From Rhodopseudomonas_A palustris_F (lineage in GTDB: Bacteria; Pseudomonadota; Alphaproteobacteria; Rhizobiales; Xanthobacteraceae), in NCBI RefSeq assembly GCF_000013745.1, contig NC_007925.1, positions 4,712,001 to 4,776,000 of the forward strand: a DNA stretch of 64,000 bases, given 5' to 3'. This document shows positions 26,568 to 34,654 of the stretch, piece after piece. Position 1 is the first letter of the stretch; every line of letters begins with the position of its first letter. The notes below the pieces were generated by a model. It did not search any database. It worked only from the letters and a program-made list of their open reading frames with translations, and was not told the origin of the DNA. A program made the translations under genes and the position numbers.

Positions 26568-27346
26568 CGGCGACGGCTTTTCTCGCGATCGAACGATTGT
26601 GCGTCCGCCTTGGGGGTCGCGTTCTCGTCGACGACGTCTCGGTCGCGCTGCCGCGCCGCTGCCTGGTCGCCCTGGTCGGCCCGAACGGCGCCGGCAAGAC
26701 CACGCTGCTGCGCGCGCTCGCCGGCCTGGTGCCGAGCCAAGGTCAGGTGACCATCGACGGCAAAGACCTTGCCGGCCTGGCGGTGCGCGAGCGCGCGGTG
26801 CGGTTCGCCTATCTGCCGCAAGGCCATGCGGTGCATTGGCCGCTGCCGGTCCGCGACGTGGTCGCGCTCGGCCGTTATCCGCACGGCGCCACCGACCCGC
26901 GGCGGCTCGGCCCGTCCGACGCGGCGGCGGTCGATCGCGCCTTGCATGAGGCCGATCTGATGGCGCTGCAGGACCGCCCGGTCAGCGAATTGTCCGGCGG
27001 CGAACGCGGCCGGGTGGCGCTGGCCCGCGCGCTGGCGACGCAAGCCCCGGTGCTGCTGGCCGACGAGCCGATCGCCTCGCTCGATCCCTACTACCAGCTC
27101 TCGGTGATGGCGTTGCTGCGCAAGCAGGCCGATGCCGGCGCGCTGGTGGTGGTGGTGACCCACGACCTCGGCCTCGCCGCGCGGTTCGCCGATCGGGTCT
27201 TGACGCTGCGCGACGGCCGGCTGAGCAACGCCGGAGCTCCGGACGTCGCGCTCTCGGCGGATAGGCTGGCCGAGATATTTGCGATCGAGGCTTTTCGCGG
27301 CGTGCACGACGGCCAGCCGGTGATCGTGCCATGGGCGGCACGATGA
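26564..27346 (+). CDS. btuD: Vitamin B12 ABC transporter ATP-binding protein BtuD
   Basis: 260 residues. Walker A GPNGAGKTT (39-47), a Q-loop in YLPQG, signature LSGGERGR (143-150), Walker B VLLADEP (163-169), D-loop SLD and the switch His in VTHD (198-201). It energises the BtuC permease. It overlaps btuC and btuF by 4 bp on each side (ATGA junctions), so translation of the three genes is coupled. Confidence 0.92.
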   Translation: MTATAFLAIERLCVRLGGRVLVDDVSVALPRRCLVALVGPNGAGKTTLLRALAGLVPSQGQVTIDGKDLAGLAVRERAVRFAYLPQGHAVHWPLPVRDVVALGRYPHGATDPRRLGPSDAAAVDRALHEADLMALQDRPVSELSGGERGRVALARALATQAPVLLADEPIASLDPYYQLSVMALLRKQADAGALVVVVTHDLGLAARFADRVLTLRDGRLSNAGAPDVALSADRLAEIFAIEAFRGVHDGQPVIVPWAAR

Positions 27347-28197
27347 GGCGATGTCTCGCCCGATCCGGCTGGCTCGCCCGCGCAGGCGGCGTGCTGGCCT
27401 TGGCGACCCTGGCGACGGGCGCCCTCGCCGGCCCGGCACGGATCGCCTCGATCAACATGTGCACCGATCAATTGCTGCTGGCGCTCGCCGATCCCGAGCA
27501 GATCGCGGGCCTTGGCCCCTATGCGCGCGACCCGCGGCTGTCGTGGTCTGCGACCGAGGCGCTGCGCTATCCGCGGCTGTCCGGCGAGGCCGAGGATCTG
27601 TTGATGCTGCAGCCCGACCTGGTGCTGGCCGGCCGCTACGGCAAGCGCGCCACCCGCGACCTGCTGCGCGCCAAAGCCGTGCCGGTCGCCGAATTCGACG
27701 TGCCGCGCAGCATCGACGACGTCAAAAGCCAGATCCGCCGCGCCGGCGATCTGGTCGGCCACACCGATCGCGCCGAGGCGCTGATCGCGAAGATCGACGA
27801 AGCTTTGAGCCGCACGCGGGCAGCGGCCTCGCGCCGCCACGACCGCGTGCTGACGGTGTCGCGGCGCGGCTGGGTCTCGGGCAGCGACAGCCTGACCAGT
27901 TCGCTGCTGGCGGCCGCCGGGCTGTCCAATGCGGCCGCCGAGCTCGGACTGCCGCATGGCGGCTTCGCCGCGCTGGAGACCATCGTCGCGTCAAAGCCGG
28001 ATCTGATCCTGATCGCCGAAGCCGATCCGGCCGCGGAGGATCAGGGCAAGGCGTTGCTGCTGCATCCGGCGATCCAGCGCGCCTACCCGCCCGACAAGCG
28101 GCTGGTGATCGCCGAACAACTGACGATGTGCGGCGGGCCGATGCTGCCCGCCGCGCTCGACCGCCTCACCGCCGCGCTGGACCGCATCGGTCACTGA
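27343..28197 (+). CDS. btuF: Cobalamin-binding periplasmic protein BtuF
   Basis: 284 residues. Signal peptide (about 1-30, ending GALA) and a class III substrate-binding fold: RIASINMCTDQLLLAL, GLGPYARDP, LMLQPDLVLAGRYG, a long central helix, RGWVSGSDSLTSSLLAAAG and GGFAALETIVASKPDLILI. It delivers B12 to BtuCD. Start 27343 overlaps the btuD stop; an ATG four codons upstream (27331) is possible. It ends 7 bp from the convergent cobQ gene. Confidence 0.88.
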   Translation: MRRCLARSGWLARAGGVLALATLATGALAGPARIASINMCTDQLLLALADPEQIAGLGPYARDPRLSWSATEALRYPRLSGEAEDLLMLQPDLVLAGRYGKRATRDLLRAKAVPVAEFDVPRSIDDVKSQIRRAGDLVGHTDRAEALIAKIDEALSRTRAAASRRHDRVLTVSRRGWVSGSDSLTSSLLAAAGLSNAAAELGLPHGGFAALETIVASKPDLILIAEADPAAEDQGKALLLHPAIQRAYPPDKRLVIAEQLTMCGGPMLPAALDRLTAALDRIGH

Positions 28198-28204
28198 GGC
28201 GATC

Positions 28205-29779
28205 TCAGCGCGCCAAGGCCAAGAGCGCGTCGAGATCGAGCTGCGCCTCGATCTGTTCGGCCAACGCATCCAGCGTGGCTTCGACCCGCGCCTCATAAGC
28301 GAGCTGCGAATTCGATCCGCCGACGCTGCGAAGCCATTGCGCGCGAAACGCGTCGCAGCCGAACAGCCCGTGCAGATAGCCGCCGCTGACGCGGCCGTCG
28401 GCGGAGATCGCGCCCTCCGGACGCGGCACGCCGTGCTCGTCGAGTATCAACCACGGCCGCGCCAAGCCCGGCCCGGTGGTGCGGCCCATATGCATCTCGT
28501 AGCCGGTGACCCGGCAACCGCTGATTTGGTCGACGGCGTCGATGTCGGTGAGCCGCTTGTCGCCGCCGATCTCGGTCTCGACGTCGAGTAGCCCCAGCCC
28601 CGCAGTGTCGCCCGGCGCGCCTTCCAGCCCTTGCGGATCGCGCACCACATGGCCGAGCATCTGGAAGCCGGCGCAGATCCCGACCACGCGGCCGCCGCGG
28701 CGGACATGGGCGAGAATGTCGATGTCCCAGCCTTCCCGGCGCAACACCGCGAGATCGGTCCGGGTCGCCTTGGAGCCGGGGATCAGGATGACGTCGGTGT
28801 CGGCCGGGATCGGCGAACCCGGCTGCACCCAGCGCAATTGCACGCCGGGCTCGGCGGCGAGCGGATCGATGTCGTCAAAATTGGCGACGCGCGACAATCG
28901 CAGCACCGCGATCTTAAGCCCAACGCCAGCGCCATTGGCCGGCCGCTCCAGCGCCAGCGAATCCTCCGCCGGCAATTGCTGGGCGCGATCGAACCAGCGC
29001 AGCACGCCGAGGAACGGCCAGCCGGTGTGTTCGGTGATGGTTCTGCAGCCCGGCTCGAACAGCGAAAAATCGCCGCGGAATTTGTTGACGATGTAGCCTT
29101 CGACGCGGTCGCGGTCGGCATGGTCCAGCAAGGCGTGGCTGCCGACGATCGCCGCCATGGTGCCGCCGCGGTCGATGTCGGACAACAGCACCACCGGCAG
29201 GTCCGCCTGCTCGGCGAGCCGCATATTGGTGATGTCGGAGGCGCGCAGATAGACCTCGGCGCCGCTGCCGGCGCCCTCCACCAGCACCAGATCGGCCTCG
29301 GCTTTGAGCCGCTGCAGACTGTCGAGCACCGCCGGCATCAAGGCGCGGCGCATCTTGTGATAGACCCTCGCCGGACAATTGCCGAGCACGCGGCCGCGCA
29401 GCACCACTTGCGCGCCGATCTCGCTCTGCGGTTTCAGCAGCACCGGGTTCATGTGAATCGAGGGTGCGGCGCGGCAGGCGCGCGCCTGCATCGCCTGCGC
29501 GCGGCCGATCTCGCCGCGCGGGATCACGCCGTCGGCACCGGGCGGCAGATCGCTGTCGCAGGCCACCGCGGCGTTGTTGCTCATGTTCTGCGCCTTGTAG
29601 GGACGCACCATGAGGCCGCGGTTGGTGTAAGCGCGACAAAGACCTGCGACCACCATGCTCTTGCCGACGTCGGAGCTGGTGCCCTGGATCATCAGCACGC
29701 GGGCGCGGCGCGGCAGATCGGCGGGCGCGGCGGTGAATGTGATGCGGTCGATCAGTTCGCTGACGTTGATATCGGGCAT
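28205..29779 (-). CDS. cobQ: Cobyric acid synthase (glutamine-hydrolysing) CobQ
   Basis: 524 residues. It amidates four side chains of adenosylcobyrinic acid a,c-diamide in B12 synthesis. The N-terminal dethiobiotin synthetase-like domain has GTSSDVGKS (33-41) and RPYKAQNMSNNA (59-70). The C-terminal class I-like glutaminase domain has the nucleophile Cys369 in GICAGFQMLG and His470 in GGYLHGLFG. It is downstream of the second cobalamin riboswitch, after the Cys-rich gene (87 bp gap), so expression is expected to fall when B12 is plentiful. Confidence 0.93.
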   Translation of the reverse strand: MPDINVSELIDRITFTAAPADLPRRARVLMIQGTSSDVGKSMVVAGLCRAYTNRGLMVRPYKAQNMSNNAAVACDSDLPPGADGVIPRGEIGRAQAMQARACRAAPSIHMNPVLLKPQSEIGAQVVLRGRVLGNCPARVYHKMRRALMPAVLDSLQRLKAEADLVLVEGAGSGAEVYLRASDITNMRLAEQADLPVVLLSDIDRGGTMAAIVGSHALLDHADRDRVEGYIVNKFRGDFSLFEPGCRTITEHTGWPFLGVLRWFDRAQQLPAEDSLALERPANGAGVGLKIAVLRLSRVANFDDIDPLAAEPGVQLRWVQPGSPIPADTDVILIPGSKATRTDLAVLRREGWDIDILAHVRRGGRVVGICAGFQMLGHVVRDPQGLEGAPGDTAGLGLLDVETEIGGDKRLTDIDAVDQISGCRVTGYEMHMGRTTGPGLARPWLILDEHGVPRPEGAISADGRVSGGYLHGLFGCDAFRAQWLRSVGGSNSQLAYEARVEATLDALAEQIEAQLDLDALLALAR

Positions 29780-29866
29780 TTCTTGTCCATGATTGATGTG
29801 AAGGTCGCGGCAATGCGGTCGCGATCCGTCGTGGCCGCGGGCGCGCGAATGGTGGGGCCCGGCCGA

Positions 29867-30202
29867 TCAGCCGTCGGCTTCGGTGTTCGGCTGCTTGAGC
29901 CGCCGCGGATCCTGGTCGTGGCCATCCCAGATTTTCGGGCGCTCGAGCCAGCGCTGGATGAAATTCCAGGAGCGGCGGTAGCCGTTATGCGGCAGCGTGC
30001 AGGCCGAGCAATCCTTGCGCTTCAGGCCATTGCGATCGGTGAACACCTGATACGGCCCAGGGCATTCGTAGGCGATCAGCGGGCAGTAACAGAACAGGCA
30101 ATTGAACTCGCGTTCCACCCCCGGGTGACAGGGCATGAACGGACAGTTGGCATTGGTGAAACCCTTGAAGGCTTCGTTACTGGTGGTGTGTTTCGGTTCC
30201 AT
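29867..30202 (-). CDS. Cysteine-rich small-domain protein in a B12-regulated operon
   Basis: 111 residues with eight cysteines in the N-terminal 70 residues (20, 25, 35, 38, 40, 47, 65, 68), including CxxxxC and CLFCYCPL, followed by a basic/aromatic region. It fits the 'cysteine-rich small domain' family often found beside cobalamin synthesis genes; the spacing suggests a zinc or Fe-S site. Start 30202 has GGAG upstream; a longer frame to 30283 is unlikely. It is the first sizeable gene after the riboswitch and precedes cobQ. Its molecular role is not known to me. Confidence 0.8.
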   Translation of the reverse strand: MEPKHTTSNEAFKGFTNANCPFMPCHPGVEREFNCLFCYCPLIAYECPGPYQVFTDRNGLKRKDCSACTLPHNGYRRSWNFIQRWLERPKIWDGHDQDPRRLKQPNTEADG

Positions 30203-30397
30203 ATCGACTCCAGGAGCAGGCGCAACTCGGCGCCCGCAGCGGCTCGCGCCATCACGCAGCGACATGTCGACGCGCAGCCGCACTCGTGCAGCATTGCTGC
30301 GCGCGAACCGTTACTTGAGAATGTCTGATCGAGACGCCCGCCGCACGCGCGATCGAGCGCGGACAGCGCATCCTTTGGATCGCCGGCGACGCGCTGA

Positions 30398-30415
30398 CTA
30401 GTTGAGCTTGTTCAT
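30398..30415 (-). other. Five-codon mini-ORF after the riboswitch
   Basis: ATG AAC AAG CTC AAC TAG with a GGAG Shine-Dalgarno 7-10 bases upstream, 50 bases downstream of the riboswitch. It could be a riboswitch-controlled leader peptide or the remnant of a deleted first gene. Between it and the Cys-rich gene are about 195 bases with no other gene. Confidence 0.35.
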
Positions 30416-30464
30416 GATTTCTCCGCTATCGACCCGCCGTCGATTGAGTTGGACCAGCGTCTTC

Positions 30465-30632
30465 GGCCGGTCTCCTGGCTCACGGACATGGTCCCCGATC
30501 GCCTTCCCGATGCACGGCATCAGTGGCTTATCGATCGGGCACAGTCCGCCTACAGTTGCGGGGGCAGCCGCGGCATTGGCGATTTCTCGCCGCACCGCAT
30601 TCCCAGTTTCACCTCTGTTACCAGAGGCACCG
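30465..30632 (-). promoter_or_regulatory. Cobalamin riboswitch upstream of the Cys-rich gene and cobQ
   Basis: Reading the minus strand: GGTGCCTC, AGAGGTGAAACTGGGAA, GCTGCCCCCGCAACTGTAGGCGG, CCACTGATGCC, GGGAAGG, and GAGCCAGGAGACCGGCC. All conserved cobalamin riboswitch elements are present in order. Confidence 0.95.
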
Positions 30633-30866
30633 AAGACGGCCTGAAAAGAGCATGACGCGTGCCGCCACGCAAGGAGAATTGCGCCGCGCGAGCAGGCGGC
30701 GCGGCTCGCGATTCTCGTAACGATGATCCAAGGATGAATGCCCAAGCGCAGCGGCATTCGCCCGGCCGTCGCCGGCCGCTGCGAGTGCGAGATCGTCGCA
30801 GGTGCTCGGCAGATTGCCGCGGCGGTGCGACCGCCGGGCGATAGGCTCGGCCTGCGGCATCCGGCT

Positions 30867-31013
30867 TCAGAACTGATAGCGCCACACCACCAGGATGGTC
30901 GCCACCGTCAGCGCCAGACTGATCACCCAGCCGGTCAAATAGCGTGCGGCGGGATCGCCGACGCCGCTCATCACTTCCGCACCTGGGCGGGCGCTTCGCC
31001 AGTGGTCTGCCAT
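30867..31013 (-). CDS. 48-residue single-pass membrane protein
   Basis: 48 residues: a polar N-terminus (MADHWRSARPGAEVMSG), then one transmembrane helix (about 27-44, LTGWVISLALTVATILVVW) and a short RYQF tail. The start at 31013 has a consensus AGGAGG six bases upstream, much stronger than most neighbours, so this is probably a real and well-translated gene. No family is recognised. It lies upstream of the riboswitch on the same strand but is outside its control. Confidence 0.65.
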   Translation of the reverse strand: MADHWRSARPGAEVMSGVGDPAARYLTGWVISLALTVATILVVWRYQF

Positions 31014-31345
31014 GTCGACCTCCTGAAAAGGAGATAATCGGCAGCCATAGCGCCGGTTCCGGCGCCTCAAAGATTGAGCGACGGTCGCCCGGCAACGTTT
31101 ACGTGAAGTCCGGCCAGGATTCCGGACGCCGCGCCGGCGCTGTTATGAATCTGTTAACTTTGCTCGGTATAAGCTCAACTTATGTGAGGCGGACCGGATG
31201 TACGTTCGTTTCTCAGAGGCTCGGAGTGAAAACTTCGGGCCGTCGTTTTTTTAGGGCAGCTTGGCGCCGCCATCGCGGCTTTCGCCCGCAGCGGACTGCG
31301 GATCGCCGGCTGGCATGTCCCTCGCCCTCGCGCCGGCTCCCCCGC
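31014..31345. other. Spacer with no gene
   Basis: 332 bases between the small membrane protein gene (its promoter must be here, on the minus strand) and the end of the TPP-enzyme gene. AT-rich around 31141-31185. TTGAGC-like and TAACAG-like minus-strand hexamers occur near 31155-31185 but are too weak to call. Confidence 0.4.
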
Positions 31346-32884
31346 TCACATCACCACTTCGATCAGTCTTGGCCCCGGCTCGGCCACCGCCTCCGCCAGC
31401 GCGGCGACGAACGCTTCGGCCGTGGCCACCGAGCGCGCCGGCACCCCCATGCCCTTGGCGAGCGCCGGCCAATCCAGCGTCGGCCGGTCGATGCTGAGCA
31501 TGTCCATGGCGCGTGCGCCCATCTCGCCGGCGCCGACGCCTGCGAATTCGCCCTTCAGGATCTGATAATTGCGGTTGGCGAACACGATGGTGGTGACGTC
31601 GAGGCCTTCGCGCGCCTGGGTCCACAGCGATTGCAGCGTGTACATCGCCGAGCCGTCGCCGACCATGCAGATCACCTTGCGATCCGGACAGGCCACCGCG
31701 GCGCCGGTGGCGACCGGCGTGGAGAAGCCGATCGAACCGCCCATGTTCTGCAGCCAATCGTGCGGCGCCGAAGCCGCGGTCGGCGGGAAGAAGCCGCGGC
31801 CGGTGGTGATCGATTCATCGACCACGATGGCGTGCTCGGGGATCGCCACCGCGATCGCCATCGCGATCGCCGCATGGGTCAAGGCGCCGACCGGCTTCAC
31901 CAATTCGACCATCGGCTGCGGCTGGGCGTCGGGCGCTTTGGCGCCGAGCACGCCGGCCAAGGCTTCCAGCGCCGCCACCGAATGCTCGCCCGGATCGGTC
32001 ATGCGATGCACCTCGCAGCCTTCGGGTTTGAGCAGGCTCGGCTTGTTCGGATAGGCGAAGAACGCCACCGGATCATTGGCCTCGACCAAAATGATGTGGC
32101 GGAAATCCTTCAGGATCGGCAGCGCCTGCTCGATCACGTAAGGAATCCGGTCGATCGCGAAGCGGCCGCGACCACGCGCCATCTTCGGATTGTAGGTCTG
32201 GCCCATCACCTTGCAGCCGGTCTTGCCGGCGATCCGCGAAGCCATCGACAGGCCACGCTCGGTCAGCGCGCCGCCGGTCATCAGCAGCAGCGTCGACTCG
32301 CCCGTGCGCAGGATCTTGGCGGCGGCTTCCACCGCCTCGCGCGAATAGCTGGCGCGCTGCCTGTCCTCCGGCACCGCGGCGATGCCGTCGGCCTCGTTCC
32401 AAGCGGTATCGGCGGGCAGGATCAGCGTCGCGATCTGGGCGTGGCGGGCTGCGGCGATCGCAGCCGCGCCGTCCCTCGCCACCGCTTGCGCGTCCGGCGA
32501 GGTGCGCAGCCAGGCTGACATCGGCCGCGCCAGGCCTTCGATATCCGAGGTCAGCGGCGCGTTGTAATCGATGTGATAGGTGGCGTGCTGGCCGACGATG
32601 TTGACGATGCCGGAATTGGCCTTCTTGGCGTTGTGCAGATTGGCCAGGCCATTGGCGAGGCCCGGACCGAGATGCAGCAGCGTCGAGGCCGGCTTGTTCC
32701 GCATCCGGAAATAGCCGTCGGCGGCGCCGGTCACCACGCCTTCGAACAGCCCGAGCACGCAACGCATGCCCTCGACCCGATCCAAGGCTGCGACAAAATG
32801 CATCTCGGAAGTGCCGGGATTGGCGAAGCAGACGTCGACGTCGCCGGCCACCAGGGTTCGCACCAGACTTTCCGCACCATTCAT
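31346..32884 (-). CDS. Thiamine-diphosphate-dependent enzyme, acetolactate synthase-like
   Basis: 512 residues. ThDP enzyme with three domains: an N-terminal pyrimidine-binding domain with catalytic Glu48 (LGLFEGVVTGAADGYFRM), a central domain, and a C-terminal pyrophosphate domain with the Mg-binding GDGSAMY (409-415) and FANRNY. It resembles the acetolactate synthase / benzoylformate decarboxylase superfamily. No small regulatory subunit gene is adjacent, so a role in branched-chain synthesis is doubtful and a decarboxylase is possible. Start 32884 (MNGAESLVRTL) fits the family; an ATG at 32926 is the alternative. Confidence 0.8.
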   Translation of the reverse strand: MNGAESLVRTLVAGDVDVCFANPGTSEMHFVAALDRVEGMRCVLGLFEGVVTGAADGYFRMRNKPASTLLHLGPGLANGLANLHNAKKANSGIVNIVGQHATYHIDYNAPLTSDIEGLARPMSAWLRTSPDAQAVARDGAAAIAAARHAQIATLILPADTAWNEADGIAAVPEDRQRASYSREAVEAAAKILRTGESTLLLMTGGALTERGLSMASRIAGKTGCKVMGQTYNPKMARGRGRFAIDRIPYVIEQALPILKDFRHIILVEANDPVAFFAYPNKPSLLKPEGCEVHRMTDPGEHSVAALEALAGVLGAKAPDAQPQPMVELVKPVGALTHAAIAMAIAVAIPEHAIVVDESITTGRGFFPPTAASAPHDWLQNMGGSIGFSTPVATGAAVACPDRKVICMVGDGSAMYTLQSLWTQAREGLDVTTIVFANRNYQILKGEFAGVGAGEMGARAMDMLSIDRPTLDWPALAKGMGVPARSVATAEAFVAALAEAVAEPGPRLIEVVM

Positions 32885-33063
32885 GTTTTGAGGCCCTTCG
32901 GCTTGGTTGGACGCCGCATCGATCAATCATCGTTGCGCGTCGGCGTCAAAGGTTTACCGAACGCCGCGCGGCCCGGCGATTCACCACTCACGCGGCCGTG
33001 GGTTGCGCATCTGCTCGCTTTGTGGCCACTTCCCAGGCGAAATTCGGACACGTGGGGAAACAG

Positions 33064-33639
33064 ATGAATCGGGTTGCTGCGGCGTTGGTTGCGATGGTGG
33101 TTTTGGTCGGCGGTGTCGGGGCGGCCTCCGCCCAGGAGGACTCCCGGGGCTTCATGGGCTTTGGCCCGAACTTCTTCGGTGGCGCCAGCGACGCCAATCC
33201 GATCCCACGCACCACGGTGAATTTCGCCAGCAACTACGCGCCGGGAACCATCTACATCGATACCGCGGAACGCCGTCTGTATTTGATTCTGCAGGGCGGC
33301 CAGGCGCTGCGCTACGGCATCGGGGTGGGCCGCGACGGCTTCCGCTGGGGCGGCGTGCACCGCATCACCGCCAAGAAGGAATGGCCGAGCTGGACGCCGC
33401 CGTCGCAGATGCTGCGCCGTCGCCCCGACCTGCCGCGCCACATGGCGGGGGGCATCGATAATCCGCTCGGCGCGCGGGCGATGTATCTCGGCTCGACGCT
33501 GTATCGCATCCACGGTTCCAACGAGCCGGAGACCATCGGCCAGGCGGTGTCGTCGGGCTGCTTCCGGATGACCAACGAGGACGTCCAGGATCTGTATGAT
33601 CGGGTCCGCGTCGGCACCACCGTGGTGGTGAAGAACTGA
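33064..33639 (+). CDS. Secreted L,D-transpeptidase (YkuD domain)
   Basis: 191 residues. Signal peptide 1-23 (cleavage after AASA), then a YkuD domain: TIYIDTAERRLYLILQGGQALRYGIGVGRDGF and a catalytic region with His150 (YRIHGSNEPETIG) and nucleophile Cys166 in SSGCFRM. Such enzymes make 3-3 cross-links in peptidoglycan or attach proteins to it. The start at 33064 was chosen because it gives a clean signal peptide. A DUF2927 gene follows after 59 bp. Confidence 0.9.
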   Translation: MNRVAAALVAMVVLVGGVGAASAQEDSRGFMGFGPNFFGGASDANPIPRTTVNFASNYAPGTIYIDTAERRLYLILQGGQALRYGIGVGRDGFRWGGVHRITAKKEWPSWTPPSQMLRRRPDLPRHMAGGIDNPLGARAMYLGSTLYRIHGSNEPETIGQAVSSGCFRMTNEDVQDLYDRVRVGTTVVVKN

Positions 33640-33698
33640 GCTCGCAGCGCCGCGCTGCGCCGGCGCGGCTGCGGCCGAGCCGGCTGTTTCAAGCCATC

Positions 33699-34490
33699 GT
33701 GCTCGTGACCGGCGCGGCGGTCGCGGCGTCACTGACGCCGCTGCCCGCGTCCGCCAAAAACCCAAGCGCCGCAACGAACAGCGTCGCGGCCAAGCAGCGC
33801 AGCGAGCGCAAGGCGTTCAGCGACGCCGAAATCCTCGACGGATTCTTCAAGACCGCGTTCGGTGCCGAATATCATCTCGCCGGTCGGGTCGACCGGATCC
33901 GCAAATATCCCGGTCCGGTGCGGGTCGCGATCGAGGGCGCGCCCCGCCGCGACCGCAGGGCGCAGCTCGCCGGCGTGGTCGCCGAGATCGCCGCGCATGT
34001 GCAGCACCTCGACATCGCGCTGGCCGAGCCCGGCGGCGAGGCACAAGTCACCGTGACTTTGGTGCGCGACCGCGATCTGTATCCGGCCATCGCCAAGTCG
34101 TATGGCGCCGAGCGCGCCAAGGAAATCCGCTCATCGCTCGATCCGCAATGCCTGTCGGGCTTCCGCAAGAACGAGCGCTACGAGATCGAACATTCCGACG
34201 TCATCCTCACCGTCGACAATGGCGACTTCGTCTTCCTGGATTGCGCCTATGAGGAGCTGCTGCAGTCGCTGGGGCCGATCAACGACACCGATTCCCTGCC
34301 GTGGACGATGTTCAACGACGACGTGCAGATGGGCTTTTTCGACGTCTACGATCAGTACATCCTCAACATCCTGTATCACCCGCTGATCCGGCCCGGCATG
34401 ACCGTGGCGGAGGTCGAGGCGGTGCTGCCGGTGGTGTTGCCCGAGGTACGGGCGTTCGTGGCGAGGGTGAATGGGTTGCGGCAGGAGTGA
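33699..34490 (+). CDS. Secreted DUF2927-type protein
   Basis: 263 residues from a GTG start, the first usable start after an in-frame stop at 33597. The N-terminus (LVTGAAVAASLTPLPASA) is signal-peptide-like but lacks the usual basic residues, so the true start may be unusual. The core (FSDAEILDGFFKTAFGAEY, VTLVRDRDLYPAIAKSYG, CLSGF, DCAYEELLQSLGPINDTDSLPWTMFND) matches the DUF2927 pattern seen in alphaproteobacterial secreted proteins. Function unknown. It may be co-transcribed with the L,D-transpeptidase gene. Confidence 0.75.
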   Translation: MLVTGAAVAASLTPLPASAKNPSAATNSVAAKQRSERKAFSDAEILDGFFKTAFGAEYHLAGRVDRIRKYPGPVRVAIEGAPRRDRRAQLAGVVAEIAAHVQHLDIALAEPGGEAQVTVTLVRDRDLYPAIAKSYGAERAKEIRSSLDPQCLSGFRKNERYEIEHSDVILTVDNGDFVFLDCAYEELLQSLGPINDTDSLPWTMFNDDVQMGFFDVYDQYILNILYHPLIRPGMTVAEVEAVLPVVLPEVRAFVARVNGLRQE

Positions 34491-34518
34491 GGCGCGCGGC
34501 GCTCAGCCCCATACGAAG

Positions 34519-34637
34519 CGTCATTCCGGGGCGCGAGGGCGTCAGCCCGAGCGAACCCGGAAGCCAGTGCTCACGCCCTGGAATACTGGATTCCGGGTTC
34601 ACTCGCCGCTATCGCTGCTCGTGCCCCGGAATGACAG
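34519..34637. repeat. Palindromic intergenic repeat, family B, copy 1
   Basis: About 119 bp with inverted ends (gtcattccggggc ... gccccggaatgac) and an inner inverted pair (gaacccggaa / ttccgggttc). Related sequences are at 38589-38643 (half) and 40806-40919. It lies between convergent genes. Confidence 0.85.
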
Positions 34638-34654
34638 CCGCGGGAGACCACGCC

